A program made the position numbers and the translations under genes. The notes beneath the pieces are model-generated. The model was not told where the DNA came from and did no database searches. It worked only from the letters and a program-made list of their open reading frames with translations. A stretch of 64,000 nucleotides of DNA from Apophysomyces variabilis (lineage: Eukaryota; Mucoromycota; Mucoromycetes; Mucorales; Mucoraceae), in contig MZZL01000392.1 of assembly GCA_002749535.1 (NCBI GenBank), forward strand, positions 123,513-187,512, in the 5' to 3' direction. Below are positions 22,538 through 33,721 of this stretch, in pieces. Position 1 is the stretch's first letter. Every line of letters starts with the position of its first letter.

Positions 22538-23495
22538 TTTTTTTTTTTTTTTTTTTTTTTTTTTNNNNNNNNNNNNNNNNNNNNNNNNNNNNNNNNNNNN
22601 NNNNNNNNNNNNNNNNNNNNNNNNNNNNNNNNNNNNNNNNNNNNNNNNNNNNNNNNNNNNNNNNNNNNNNNNNNNNNNNNNNNNNNNNNNNNNNNNNNNN
22701 NNNNNNNNNNNNNNNNNNNNNNNNNNNNNNNNNNNNNNNNNNNNNNNNNNNNNNNNNNNNNNNNNNNNNNNNNNNNNNNNNNNNNNNNNNNNNNNNNNNN
22801 NNNNNNNNNNNNNNNNNNNNNNNNNNNNNNNNNNNNNNNNNNNNNNNNNNNNNNNNNNNNNNNNNNNNNNNNNNNNNNNNNNNNNNNNNNNNNNNNNNNN
22901 NNNNNNNNNNNNNNNNNNNNNNNNNNNNNNNNNNNNNNNNNNNNNNNNNNNNNNNNNNNNNNNNNNNNNNNNNNNNNNNNNNNNNNNNNNNNNNNNNNNN
23001 NNNNNNNNNNNNNNNNNNNNNNNNNNNNNNNNNNNNNNNNNNNNNNNNNNNNNNNNNNNNNNNNNNNNNNNNNNNNNNNNNNNNNNNNNNNNNNNNNNNN
23101 NNNNNNNNNNNNNNNNNNNNNNNNNNNNNNNNNNNNNNNNNNNNNNNNNNNNNNNNNNNNNNNNNNNNNNNNNNNNNNNNNNNNNNNNNNNNNNNNNNNN
23201 NNNNNNNNNNNNNNNNNNNNNNNNNNNNNNNNNNNNNNNNNNNNNNNNNNNNNNNNNNNNNNNNNNNNNNNNNNNNNNNNNNNNNNNNNNNNNNNNNNNN
23301 NNNNNNNNNNNNNNNNNNNNNNNNNNNNNNNNNNNNNNNNNNNNNNNNNNNNNNNNNNNNNNNNNNNNNNNNNNNNNNNNNNNNNNNNNNNNNNNNNNNN
23401 NNNNNNNNNNNNNNNNNNNNNNNNNNNNNNNNNNNNNNNNNNNNNNNNNNNNNNNNNNNNNNNNNNNTTTTTTTTTTTTTTTTTTTTTTTTTTTT
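22538..23495. other. Assembly gap flanked by poly-T
   Basis: Unknown bases 22565-23467 (903 N) bordered by 27 T on the left and 28 T on the right. Any open frame spanning it is artificial. Confidence 0.99.
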
Positions 23496-24208
23496 GGGAA
23501 ATACCTCTACAGTAGTCAAAGAATACCAGCGTGCCCGCGTTTTCTAATTTGACATATTGGCGGCATTAAAATTGACAGCAGCCACCCCCGCATCAATCAT
23601 TCATTCATGAATGGCATATTAACAGTTTCTTCTAATGTATCCATCATACTTGTTACGTTCCTTAGATGAGATTAAGAATGGTGGAATCCAAAGGTTTTGA
23701 GAATGCGCTTTGTTAGCGGGTCATCTTTGATTCACAAGTACAAAGGCTATTGACATACTTTTACATTAGTTTCCTGATAGGTTGCTTATCTTGATCTGAG
23801 CGGTCCAGACCAAAGTTAAAGATTTGCCTTCAGATTTTAAGCCAAACTTAAGCATTTTTTTTGGGTGGAGAATTCCAGGCTTTTGAATATTGGATCTATT
23901 TGCTAGCCCAATATTAAAAGTGGTATCGTAAGCTGGGCAAATAGATAATGGAACGAAAAAAAATGTTGTTCTAGGTTATGAGGTACCACGTAGATGTGCG
24001 TCCTATGCAAAGCATTAGCCAGAGAATCTGCTATGTACATTATGAAGGTTATCCTCATTATGGACTTAAATCAAGCTATGCGTTTGGATAAAGACCATGG
24101 GAATTTGTTGCATTGCAAAATCCTGACAGCAAAAGCAGTGTATATAAAGGATCTATTGCTCAGGGCATGGCGTCTCTTCATCAAGAAACGAATCGTATAG
24201 CCTAGACT
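23496..24208. other. No gene seen
   Basis: AT-rich DNA between the gap and the beta-trefoil gene. Only short frames without motifs are present; it includes the promoter of the downstream gene. Confidence 0.5.
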
Positions 24209-25126
24209 ATGAAGTTCAGCGCTGCCAAGACACTTTTTTTCTGGAAAATGCTTTTCATGAGCATGATCAGCTTGCTGATCCTTCCATCATTTGCTTCACC
24301 TTTGGATGAGCAAGATCCTTCTGTCGTCAAGGAAACTGTGCCGGAGATAGTATCCGATACTGCTGATGTCCCACACGAGAGAGTGATGCAGGCGATTCCG
24401 TCTGAATTCCCCTCTGGCTGGTTCTACATCAAATCGTACTTAGGTGATTTGGTGGTCACTGTCAAAAATGGATCCGTCAATGTAGGCTTTGTATAAATAA
24501 CATGACAGTTTGGGTACGAAAGCTCACTTTATATAATATACAGTCAGGCGCCCAAATAGATACTTATAGTAACCAGAGATCCGGCAATCAAGTAAGAATT
24601 CCTTCGTCACATTAACAAGGAAGCGTTGTAATTTCTATTTGTAATTTGCTGGATAGCTATGGCGTTACACCAACGGTTTTCTTATCAACCAACGCTCAAA
24701 CCTAGGTAAGACTCTCATTAAGCTTTACAAATGCAATTCAATGCTAACACCTTTTGTAACAACGTTATTAGCGCTTAGCCTGAACAATGGTAGACACTCA
24801 TTCTAATCAAAAACAAAATAGCTGAAAACTTCTGGTTTCTTAGACAGTGTTGATGCCTCCACACTGATTGTGCAGCGGGCAGCAGGTAGCCCTCGGTAAG
24901 TTTTCTGTTATTCTCATTAAAATGTTTGCCATATTGAGAATATTATACTCGTGGTATTAGCAATCTAAAGCAACAATGGGGATTTGACGACGGCGCTATT
25001 TTCTCCCATGCAAAGACGGACTTTGTTTTGGATGTCAGAGGAAGCAGCACAACACTGGGAACGGATATTATCTTATATCCAGGCACCAATAATAACAATC
25101 AAAAATGGGCGCTTATTCCGGCTTAA
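24209..25126 (+). CDS. Secreted ricin-B-type beta-trefoil protein
   Basis: Six-exon model: 24209-24481, 24544-24591, 24657-24705, 24772-24789, 24844-24895, 24961-25126, all GT-AG and phase-consistent, giving 201 residues. The N-terminus is a signal peptide (basic start, hydrophobic core MLFMSMISLLILPSFA, likely cleaved after SFA). A short acidic pro-like region follows, then a beta-trefoil domain with repeated Q/W motifs: GWFYIKSYLGDLVVTVKNG, LWRYTNGFLINQ, LKQQWGFDDG, DFVLDVRGSSTTLGTDI and NNQKWALIPA. Such domains bind sugars or ligands; fungal members are mostly lectin-like, and some relatives include toxins. No catalytic ribosome-inactivating chain is visible, so no toxic role can be inferred. 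The 18-nt fourth exon is unusually small and is the weakest part of the model. Confidence 0.8.
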
Positions 25127-28100
25127 ATGCGACTACGGCTTTTCTTCGACAATAGAAACAAAAAAGTGCCCTCCTTAGTTAAGCAAACTCTTGCTCTCGT
25201 TGCTTTTGTTCACTTCTTATAATTGGTACTCCAAGATATAAAATGTCAATAAACTCTCTTTAATTACCGTATTTTTCTCAATGCAATATTTAAATAAGGG
25301 ATCTGCAATCAGAGCATTGCTTCTATCACTGGTATATATAGGACTGTTTCGCAGCGGTCAGTAACCTTAGTACACATGGTAAGAGTTTAGGTACGTTCAT
25401 CTTGTGGAGCTATCAAATGCAGTCGACATTGACTGTGTTCAGTGGCTTGTAATGTGTTGCACCAAGGATCGTCTATTCGCACCAGTAATCCTCACCAGGT
25501 ATGTCATCAAATCTCAGTTTAAATGACATAGTTTAACCTAATCCGCACCATATAAGTCAGGGAACAGATTTCGTAATTGAAGATTCTTTGCTTAGAAGTT
25601 TTCTTATTACAATCTTCAATATCGAAACGGATCGTTGGTTCTCATTTTAATGCAGATATTACAGAAAGTCTATTCTGATAATTCTAAAGTTTCCCATATT
25701 GTACTCTATTTGACATGGGAGGGTCCTCTGTTGTACATAGTTCACTACTTGTATGCATATATATCGATTAAATATATACCGTATTAATTTCCTTCTAGTA
25801 ATTAGCTTGTCTGCTAAATTAAAACATGCCATAGAGGAATAGCCGCTCTGCCATCAGTGGCATCGCACCATGTGAGTGGTACAGGACGCTGGAATTGTGC
25901 GTTCCTGAGGATGAACAATCTTATTTAGCTTGAATGGTCCGTATGCCTACAGAGATCAGCGTTCTGTATGATAAGCAACAACAAAGAAACAAATTCCTTT
26001 TTTCTACATCATGACCTGTTGAATTGATAAATATTATCAATGCAAAAAGATGGAGCGCGTCTCTGCGAAAGTTGATTAAGCTGGTGAGACTGGTATGAAC
26101 TAATAAGCTACATCACTAATGTGTTAGACTTGCCTAAAAGATAATGATGTGCCTGGCACAGATTTACCGAGATTCTCATTTGTATGAACATGATGGGCAA
26201 AGAACTTGTTGCCATCACATGTTCAATGAAGAGATGTATCGGATGCGGAGATACACGAAGAACAAGATATACATAAACACCGAAAGAAAAAAAGGAAAAA
26301 GACTGAGGAAATATGAACAGAATGATAACATTGCTACTAGTAAAGCGGATAAAGTTCATGCAAGGAAGGTTATATAGTATTAACTAATGACTAAAATTTC
26401 TTACTTATATCATCTGGAAATAGTGTGTGGCTACAGTCACCTGGTAAGGAGATAAGAGGGAAAACAGTGTCTCTCAGTGTCACTCTTTGGTAAGTCTCGA
26501 ACAGCGATCTAAATGACTTAAGCCTATCTGCTCTTCCATGTTTATAGCCCGAAAGAGACTGGAGACGAGCACAGAGAAAACAGGACAAATGCTTTGAACC
26601 GTTCCGGCTGCTAACAAGTGAGGTCTATCTGTTGAAAGTCTGCAACCGGACCTATCTGGTCCTACATGGACCCGGAACCAGGCGACTTTTGGTGATACTC
26701 TACCAGTTAATCAGACTATATTAACTGACAAGATGTATTCTATACATGTGTGAAACTGGCATGTCAACGCCGGACGTAATATCCGCCGTGTTTCGACTCA
26801 GTATTTGGAGAATGATATGCGGCTGGGCCCGCGGCATCCAGCTGTTCAGCGGCCCTTCCAAAGAATAGAATAGAACAGAATAGCATAGCATAGTATAGCC
26901 TACCCCTCTTTATTTTTTAAGGTTATAGTTTTCACTGCTTGCTTAATTGCGATCTCAAACATCAAGGCCTAGTCATCTTTTTCCCTAAACAAGACTTATT
27001 TTAGGAACTTGCAAGGAATGGTCTTGATCATACAATCAATAGAACGCTACTGCACCGGAAAAAAAAGGCCTTGCTTTTTTCGCGTAGCTTGCTTTTCGGA
27101 ACGTTGACCTACCGTGAGAAGAAACATGTGTCATGATCCGCAGGCTTTTTAGATCTTTTTCAATCCCATGAAAATCAATCTCAATATGACCGACCTTGTG
27201 TCAGCAACCAAAACAAGATGGTGGAGCAGCTTGATAATCAGGCTTAATCCTGACAGAAGTAACAAATGCGTTGCTGTTGCTTTCTGACTCGTTGCATGTT
27301 ATTTTGCGATCAAGTAAGGAAATGATCGAGATATTCTGTGCTACGTACATCTAAAGACCAACAAAAATTGACAGATCGCATATGAAGATTCCCACACTTT
27401 CGATCCTCCCAAGAAAAAAAGGGTCTAATGCAAGCTTATATTTGAGTAGTTTCGGCAAACTTTATGCTTTCTTCTTATTCTTCTTTCTTGTTCTTTTGGC
27501 TATACCCATGCAAAATATGCCATTGCGTAGCGTCTTTGGAAATAAACGTATTACTTCTGTATAAAAATATAGTTAACTATAGCAATCATTTTTATAGTGT
27601 CAGTGTGAGCCGCTGTGCAGGTTCGTCTGATTAAGATGCGCCAAACGTAGTTAATTGGGACCTTAACCGGTATTTTGTGTATATTATCAATCACATTTTA
27701 CTGAGATAGCTCGTATTTACGGCTATTGTATGCAAAGTCTGTCTTTGGCACATGATAGTGGCTTTTAGAACCTAGCAGCGAGGGTCAAACTTCATTTCAC
27801 CCAAAAGATGCACACTCCGGTTGAGGCCGATTCTACCATACTCAGTTCTAAAGCGACAAGGCAGTGAGAGCCTTTCATCCGGCCCATCTGTTCAAAACAG
27901 GGATTTCCGTCCGGGACCTTCTTTTCCTCAACTGTTCAGTTGTCTCTGACCGCCTTGACAGGCAAAGACTACATCCAGAAAAAAAAGGAAAAAAAAGCCG
28001 CTGATATGGAATTACAGAAGCAGCTACAAGAGGAGGAAAGGTTAAAAAAAGATACGTACACATCCTCATAAAAGGAAGTTAACTGACAGCAACCAATCTC

Positions 28101-28211
28101 AGCAAATCAGTCTCAGTGTAACTCTTTTGGACTTTGGGGGCATCAAAGCATGAACTCGAAACTGTGTCCAATGAGAGAAGTCAAAGGTTTGCAATGCACA
28201 TTGCTATATAG
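25127..28211. other. Gene-poor region upstream of the Fanzor locus
   Basis: No conserved gene seen in about 3 kb. There is a small open frame with a hydrophobic segment at 27382-27564 and a pentanucleotide repeat at 26861-26899. The undetected 5' exon(s) and left end of the Fanzor element may lie in the last few hundred bases. Confidence 0.45.
26861..26899. repeat. Imperfect AGAAT/AGCAT pentanucleotide repeat
   Basis: About eight degenerate 5-bp units (AGAAT, AGAAC, AGCAT, AGTAT) in a row. Confidence 0.8.
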
Positions 28212-30720
28212 TGTATCACGCTTAAAGTATGCCCAATAGCTGGTACTAAGCGGACGCGCCAGCCAGAAGTTCAGAGTGTGGCGCTCCAAAAAGCAAAGAA
28301 AACGGGTCGAGCGAGTAAGCAAGCAAGTTCCAGTAATACGGCCTTTATAGCAAATCCATGTCCTGCATGTGGTTCCACTGAACACAGAAGTACCCGAGCG
28401 AAGAGTTGCCTGCGACACACTAAGTCGACCGAGGAGATATTAGAATATCAACTCGGGAAAGATTTCGAAACATTCACTCGAAAAGCTCTTCTACATTCCG
28501 TTGTCATTGAAGCACATCGAGATCAGCTTCAGAGAAAAGTTCAAGAGCTTTCACAATATAGGAGAGAGGTGACTGCAAGAACTCAACTGTTTGTCAATCA
28601 GTATATACTTGATCATCATGTAATCCCACCCATCTGTTTCACTCAAAATTTCTTCTATTCGATCACGCAAATTGTGCTCAACAAGTCAATGACAACTAAA
28701 AACGATAAAATTCCAACAGATCTTAGCAGCTCGTGGAGAGAATTTCGTGACAAGCACCCTCAGATGCAACAAGCGCCTAACACACAACTAAGATCGTCTG
28801 ATGTATTGTCAGAAGCTTGTGTATTGCTGGCCACATGCTATTCAAACAATATAGTCGAAATTTCGAAACTCGGGTGCGTTCATTTGTTGAACATAAGCTG
28901 TCAGTGGCGTTTGCGGTACGTATCGTGTTTTGGTATATCTGAACTAAGTTTCATCGTATATAGAATATGAATAAAACTGACATACAAAATATTGCATGGG
29001 AATATACCTTCGAACGCATCGCTGGTGGATCCTCTCAATGGCCTAATCTGATTGAACCGGATTTGCCTTTAGTGGCTATTGTCGATAAGATTTGTGATGA
29101 TTTAGAGGCACTGAGAACTAACCCTGCAACGCAGCAAGCCATATCGGCATCGCCTGGCGCGTATATTCCAACGTTAAAATACATCCTGTCTTCCTATGAA
29201 GAAGAGCATGAGATTGTTGCTGCTTCCGAAAAAACGTCTAGTGATACAACTCTGCCTCGTCTTTTCTCCATATCACCCAAAACCAAGTTGCAAGTGGCGT
29301 TTTGTTTCAATAAACGCCAAACTTTTGGCAAGTCTGTTATCCATTCGAGAACCCACACAGCCGAGCGAATACCCAGGAGTATTTTTTGAAGCGCTTGATC
29401 TTACTAGTGTCGGATTTAATAGGTATGGGAAATAGCGATAGTTACCTTTAATTTCAAACACTCACTCTGTGTTGATATATACGTACAGCTTGGGAGATTT
29501 TACCAGGAATGGGAATCATCGTTTCGCATGCAGAATTCTTTCCGATGGATTTGCAGTAAATCTAGTTTTCGCAAGAAAACAAAAGGAAAGGGTGCCGGCA
29601 ACGAAAATTGACCTCGAGGACTTTACCATTGATGAAGTTGAGCAGTGGTTCGAACCGTGGGCCGTGGATCCGGGGTTGAATCAAATATACACAGCCGCAG
29701 ACGGTAGTGGCTCACAGAGGCATCAAGTACGCCGTGTGTCGACAAAAGAGTATTATGCCATGACTGGCTCTACGCGGAGAGCAAAGCAACTCAAAAAACA
29801 GAAGGATGCGGCGGGTATCACTCGTATCGAGACTGGTTTACAGAGTTGTAAAACAGCATCGTCAGAGCAACATCATCAGTTCGTGGAGTGCTTCGCCCCA
29901 GAAATTTCCAGTATTGACAGCTTTTTACGGGCCCGGCATGGCTGAGAAGCGTTTGCACAATTACCAAGGAGTACAACGTGCTCGTGAAGAGATCGTTAAT
30001 GTGTTAGTCAACGGTGGAAAAAAGTACTGCAAGCAACGGCGAACAAAGACTCGAAAGAATAGACGAAAGAGGAAGAGAAAGACTCTGAAACGGCAAGAAC
30101 AAAAGAAGCTGAAATGGCGATCAGGGTTAGAGACTAAGTGCAAAGTACTGAAATAAGTGATATTAACAAAATCTTCTAACCTAGGCCACAAGAGTCTGGA
30201 ATCAGATCAACGCAAAATAAACTGCACCCAAGCACAAAGAAATGGCATCCAAAGGCATTTCAAGCAAGCAAAAAAATACCAGTAGTTGTATTCGGATCAG
30301 CAATGTTTGGTACGAGTGGACATGCTTCAAGAAAGGGCAAGCGTGCTCCGTTAGTCAACACCTGTTGGAAAATGCTAAAGAGAAGAGAAAGGAGAGGGGA
30401 ATTGATTGCAACAACAGTCGATGAATTTTACACGTCTCAGGTTTGTTGTCTTTTGCTTCGTATGTACCCTCATGGTTTATCTATAGGTGTGCAACAGCTG
30501 CCTTCAGAGAGGGCTGGACAAAGTCACCACATCCGATTCTGTGTCCCACCATGGTGTAGTAGTTTGCAAACACTGCCGTACACTATGGCAACGGGACATT
30601 AACTCGGCAAAAAACATGTTCTACATTGTAAACTCGGTTTGGCGCGGACAAGGTCGCCCCATAGAATTCTGCCGTCCGGCTAAAAATGATATCGCCACTA
30701 CGAATGTGGTTTCCTCGTAA
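28212..30720 (+). pseudogene. Fanzor (eukaryotic TnpB-like RNA-guided nuclease), apparently frame-broken
   Basis: Fanzors are transposon-carried RuvC nucleases related to TnpB and Cas12; fungal members cut DNA guided by an RNA from the element's 3' end. The N-terminal part has a Cys cluster CPACGSTEHR. Middle segments lead to the RuvC-I site WAVDPGLNQI (Asp at 29667-29669), then NYQGVQRAREEIVNVLVNGG and a very basic stretch. KIPVVVFGSAMFG follows, then VDEFYTSQ, then a C4 zinc ribbon (CNSC...CKHC) and RuvC-III WQRDINSAKNM (Asp at 30595-30597). This fits the published Fanzor signature D-X(125-275)-[TS][TS]-X-X-C4-X(5-50)-RD. Likely introns are 28916-28963, 29423-29488, 30138-30184 and 30441-30486, plus perhaps 28809-28854. 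The frame shifts at about 29276-29284 and again between about 29885 and 29915 with no room for introns. No start codon was found upstream of 28212. Confidence 0.82.
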
Positions 30721-30757
30721 CGAGGATTTAGATTTACACATCTCGAACGGTAAGTTC
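30664..30757 (+). ncRNA. Candidate Fanzor guide-RNA (fRNA/omegaRNA) scaffold
   Basis: The 3' end of the Fanzor frame and the bases after it can fold into a compact multi-stem structure. One hairpin is TCCTCG-TAA-CGAGGA at 30712-30726, whose three-base loop is the stop codon. A second pairs CCAC 30695-30698 with GTGG 30706-30709, extended by a G-U pair. A closing stem pairs CCGT 30672-30675 with ACGG 30747-30750, and outer GAA 30664-30666 with TTC 30755-30757. In TnpB and Fanzor systems the guide scaffold overlaps the 3' end of the nuclease frame and ends at the element's right end. By that rule a guide would begin just after about 30750. This is inferred from position and visible pairing only. 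Confidence 0.45.
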
Positions 30758-31148
30758 AATACTTTAAATTCACATTTTTCTAACGACTGGTCTTTTCACC
30801 TTGCCCAACCTTTCTTGTGAATATCATCTGGGTAAGTAAGAAATAATTATTTTGGGGAAGCAATGATCTCACAAGCCCTTTATCTATATCATTTTCAGTT
30901 GACTCGAACTATTTCTCTAAACAACGCAAATTGTTTATGCAATAAACAGTAGGTGATTGGCTGATTGCTTTTTACAAAAAATTAGTGACTTCTTTAAGTG
31001 ACTGGATAGACGGTCCCATCCAGTGGCTTGTCTCGAAGCATAATCTTTGTTCTCTATTTTTCTTTAGCTACTAACTGTAGTTCTACATTGTCCCCTTTTT
31101 TTTTGGCATTCTTTTCTTTCAGTTACCCTATTTATTTAGACAGAAACC
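30758..31148. other. Fanzor right flank and NOP2 promoter region
   Basis: Contains a 7-bp perfect hairpin (ACTGGAT 31001-31007 with ATCCAGT 31018-31024, 10-nt loop). The last ~60 bases before the NOP2 start are pyrimidine-rich. I could not place the boundary between mobile and host DNA. Confidence 0.4.
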
Positions 31149-33391
31149 ATGGGTCGTCGCGCTAGAAATAAACAAGGTCCTCCAGCACCCCTTGAAGATT
31201 TCAAATCTGGAAAGGCACAGCAACCAAAGAAGCGCCAGCAAAAGAAAACAGATACAAAGCGAAAGCGTTCTCAGGCAGACGAGGACGACGTCATTAGCAC
31301 AAAGAAACTGAAGAACAACAAGGCCGAAAAGAAAAATACCACCAATAACATCAAACAAAAGAAACCTGCTGCCGAGAAAAAGACTAAAAAAGAAGAAGCA
31401 GTCGATGAACCTGAGATGTGGGACGATCTGGAAATGGCATCCGACGACGATGAAAACGAAGTGTTGGATGATGAATTTGATCTTGACGCTATGCCTTCCG
31501 ATGAAGACGATGAAGTTGTTTTCCCGAAAGCAGACGGGGATTTCCTTGGTTCAGATTCTGAAGAAGAAGAAGAACAAGAAGCAGCAGCCGACGAAGAAGA
31601 AGAGGAAGATGAGGACGAAGACGACGAAATAGCCGAGGTACAATCATTAATCTTGTACTGTTTGGCTCAGCTTGAGTTATTAACGAGGCCGAATAAATTT
31701 TGTAGTTTGAAGGCCTTGATGAACGCAAGTCTCGTAAGATTGAAGCACGCAAAGCTCGTGAAGCAGCGATGGCCGAAGCCGAATTGATGGATGCGGCTAT
31801 GCAGACTAATATTGCTGAAAAGGGAGAGCGTTTTGAACTCCCTGAAGGTGAAGAAGAGGAACTAGTTGCAGATATCACCTCTGTCAACACACGTATCAAA
31901 GAAATCGTGAATGTGCTGAACAATTTCAAACAATTGCGCGATCCTAACAAGTAAGTCTTTACCAGAAGAAAACAGAAAAGAAAAGAGGAAAAGATTGGGA
32001 CTGACAATGGCTTTTATTTCAATTTTTTTTGGCGAATCTATAGATCACGTCAGCATTACATCGATCGGCTTATTAAAGACATCTCACACTATTATGGCTA
32101 TTCTGAGTTCATGGCTGAGATGTTGTTTAATTTATTCCCTGTTTCCGAGGCGATCGAGTTTTTTGAAGCTAACGAAGTGCCCCGTCCAGTTACTATCCGA
32201 GCCAACACGTTGCGCACTCGTCGACGAGATCTTGCCCAGGCTCTGATCAACCGTGGTGTGAATCTCGATCCGATTGGTAAATGGAGCAAGGTTGGTCTCC
32301 AAGTATTCGAATCACAGATTCCTATCGGTGCAACACCCGAGTATCTTGCCGGTCATTATATGCTCCAGGCAGCATCATCCTTTTTGCCTGTGATGGCACT
32401 TGCGCCACAACCTAACGAACGCGTATTGGATATGGCCTCTGCACCAGGTGGTAAGACAACTTATATTGCTGCATTACAGAAGAACACAGGCATGGTCTTT
32501 GCCAACGATGCTAGCAAGGACCGTTTGAAAAGTTTGATCGCCAACATCCATCGTATGGGTGTGAAGAACGCTGTGGTTTGTAATTACGATGGTCGTGAAT
32601 TCCCCAAGGTTGTCGGTGGATTCGATCGTGTTCTGCTTGATGCGCCCTGTTCAGGAACTGGCGTTATTTCGAAAGATCCAAGTGTCAAAGTGAACAAGGT
32701 AATATAAAACGGAGGCTAATATCAAAGACATATTATCTAACGAACATTGATTTGGTAGACCGAAAGAGATTTCATCGATATTCCTCGCTTACAGAAGGAG
32801 CTCATTTTGAGTGCGATTGATTCCGTAGACGCAAAATCCAAGACGGGTGGTTATATTGTCTATTCAACTTGTTCAGTCACAGTCGAAGAAAACGAAGCAG
32901 TGGTGAACTACGCATTAAGTAAACGTCCCAATGTCAAGTTGGTTTCTACAGGACTCGATTTTGGTCGGGAAGGATTTGTCTCGTAAGTAATGACAGAAAG
33001 GAAGAAAAAAAAGTCAGTAGAACATGTTGTTTACTCCTTTTATGTATGTATTCAATTAGGTATCGAGGCAAGCAGTTCCATCCCACTGTCAATCTTACTC
33101 GTCGTTTCTATCCCCACGTACATAACATGGATGGTTTCTATGTAGCCAAGTTCAAGAAACTGTCCAATAAATTTGAGGATAAGAAGAGCAAGGCTGATAA
33201 GTCTGATATCACAACCGAAGAGGGAGAAGAGATTGCCAAGGAAGAATGGACTGGATTCGATAACGCAGAAGACGAAGAACTAATCCAAGGTAAACGTAAA
33301 AGGCAAGACAAAATGGAAAGTAACGATTTATATGTATTATTTATTAGAATCCCAGGCAAAACTTCGAAAGAAGAAAGGACTCAGAAAGTAA
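31149..33391 (+). CDS. NOP2: 25S rRNA (cytosine-C5) methyltransferase Nop2
   Basis: Nucleolar S-adenosylmethionine-dependent RNA methyltransferase needed for 60S subunit assembly. Six exons: 31149-31637, 31706-31950, 32044-32698, 32759-32982, 33060-33289, 33348-33391, in consistent phase, 628 residues. The N-terminal ~160 residues are lysine-rich then strongly acidic, as in Nop2/NSUN1. The central RNA-binding part has [18 protein letters not shown]. The Rossmann-fold methyltransferase has the SAM-binding block [34 protein letters not shown] (motif IV with the PC cysteine) and [15 protein letters not shown] (motif VI with the TC catalytic cysteine). [13 protein letters not shown] closes the fold. 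The last short exon finishes a basic tail ([11 protein letters not shown]). The start is [10 protein letters not shown], typical of Nop2. The gene starts 0.4 kb after the Fanzor element ends. Confidence 0.95.
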
Positions 33392-33457
33392 ATGCACATA
33401 GTGAAATAGATCATGATCATTCTCCTCTTTCTTGTCATATATACAAATTAAAATCGA

Positions 33458-33721
33458 TTAGCATAAACTGTCTTTTTTTTCTTCACAATTTTTACCTCTT
33501 TTTTTGATACGCTTCATGATGCGATTAGTATCGGCTCGATTCATCTGTGACTCAAATCGGGCATTACTTCGTGAATGTGCCTGATAGCCTCTGGGATAAA
33601 GCAAACGTGGTTTACGATCATCTGGATGCTTGAAGAAACAGGGACTTAAAGAGATGCTACCTCGCGTAGAATAGAAAGTGGAGATAGCAAATCGAGATAC
33701 TTCCCTACGATGCGTTTTTGT
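33458..33721 (-). CDS. Candidate terminal exon of a small basic protein, convergent with NOP2
   Basis: An 88-codon minus-strand open segment begins after an acceptor-like CTGCTAG and ends in TAA at 33458-33460. It encodes [15 protein letters not shown], then [18 protein letters not shown] and [16 protein letters not shown]. Composition is clearly protein-like (Arg/Lys-rich, ordered), unlike neighbouring frames. I do not recognise the family and could not build an upstream exon. It could be the 3' exon of a short gene tail-to-tail with NOP2. Confidence 0.35.
   Translation of the reverse strand, partial: TKTHRREVSRFAISTFYSTRGSISLSPCFFKHPDDRKPRLLYPRGYQAHSRSNARFESQMNRADTNRIMKRIKKRGKNCEEKKDSLC

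Noticed and set aside
22480..23547. Long open frames spanning the N gap (both strands), also at 41506-42676
   Set aside because: They consist almost entirely of unknown residues plus homopolymer translations; artefacts of the gaps.
29840..29912. A 66-76-nt intron instead of a frame break in the Fanzor gene
   Set aside because: The donors (GTTTAC or GTTGTA) are poor and the supposed intron would remove residues that look homologous to other Fanzors; still formally possible.
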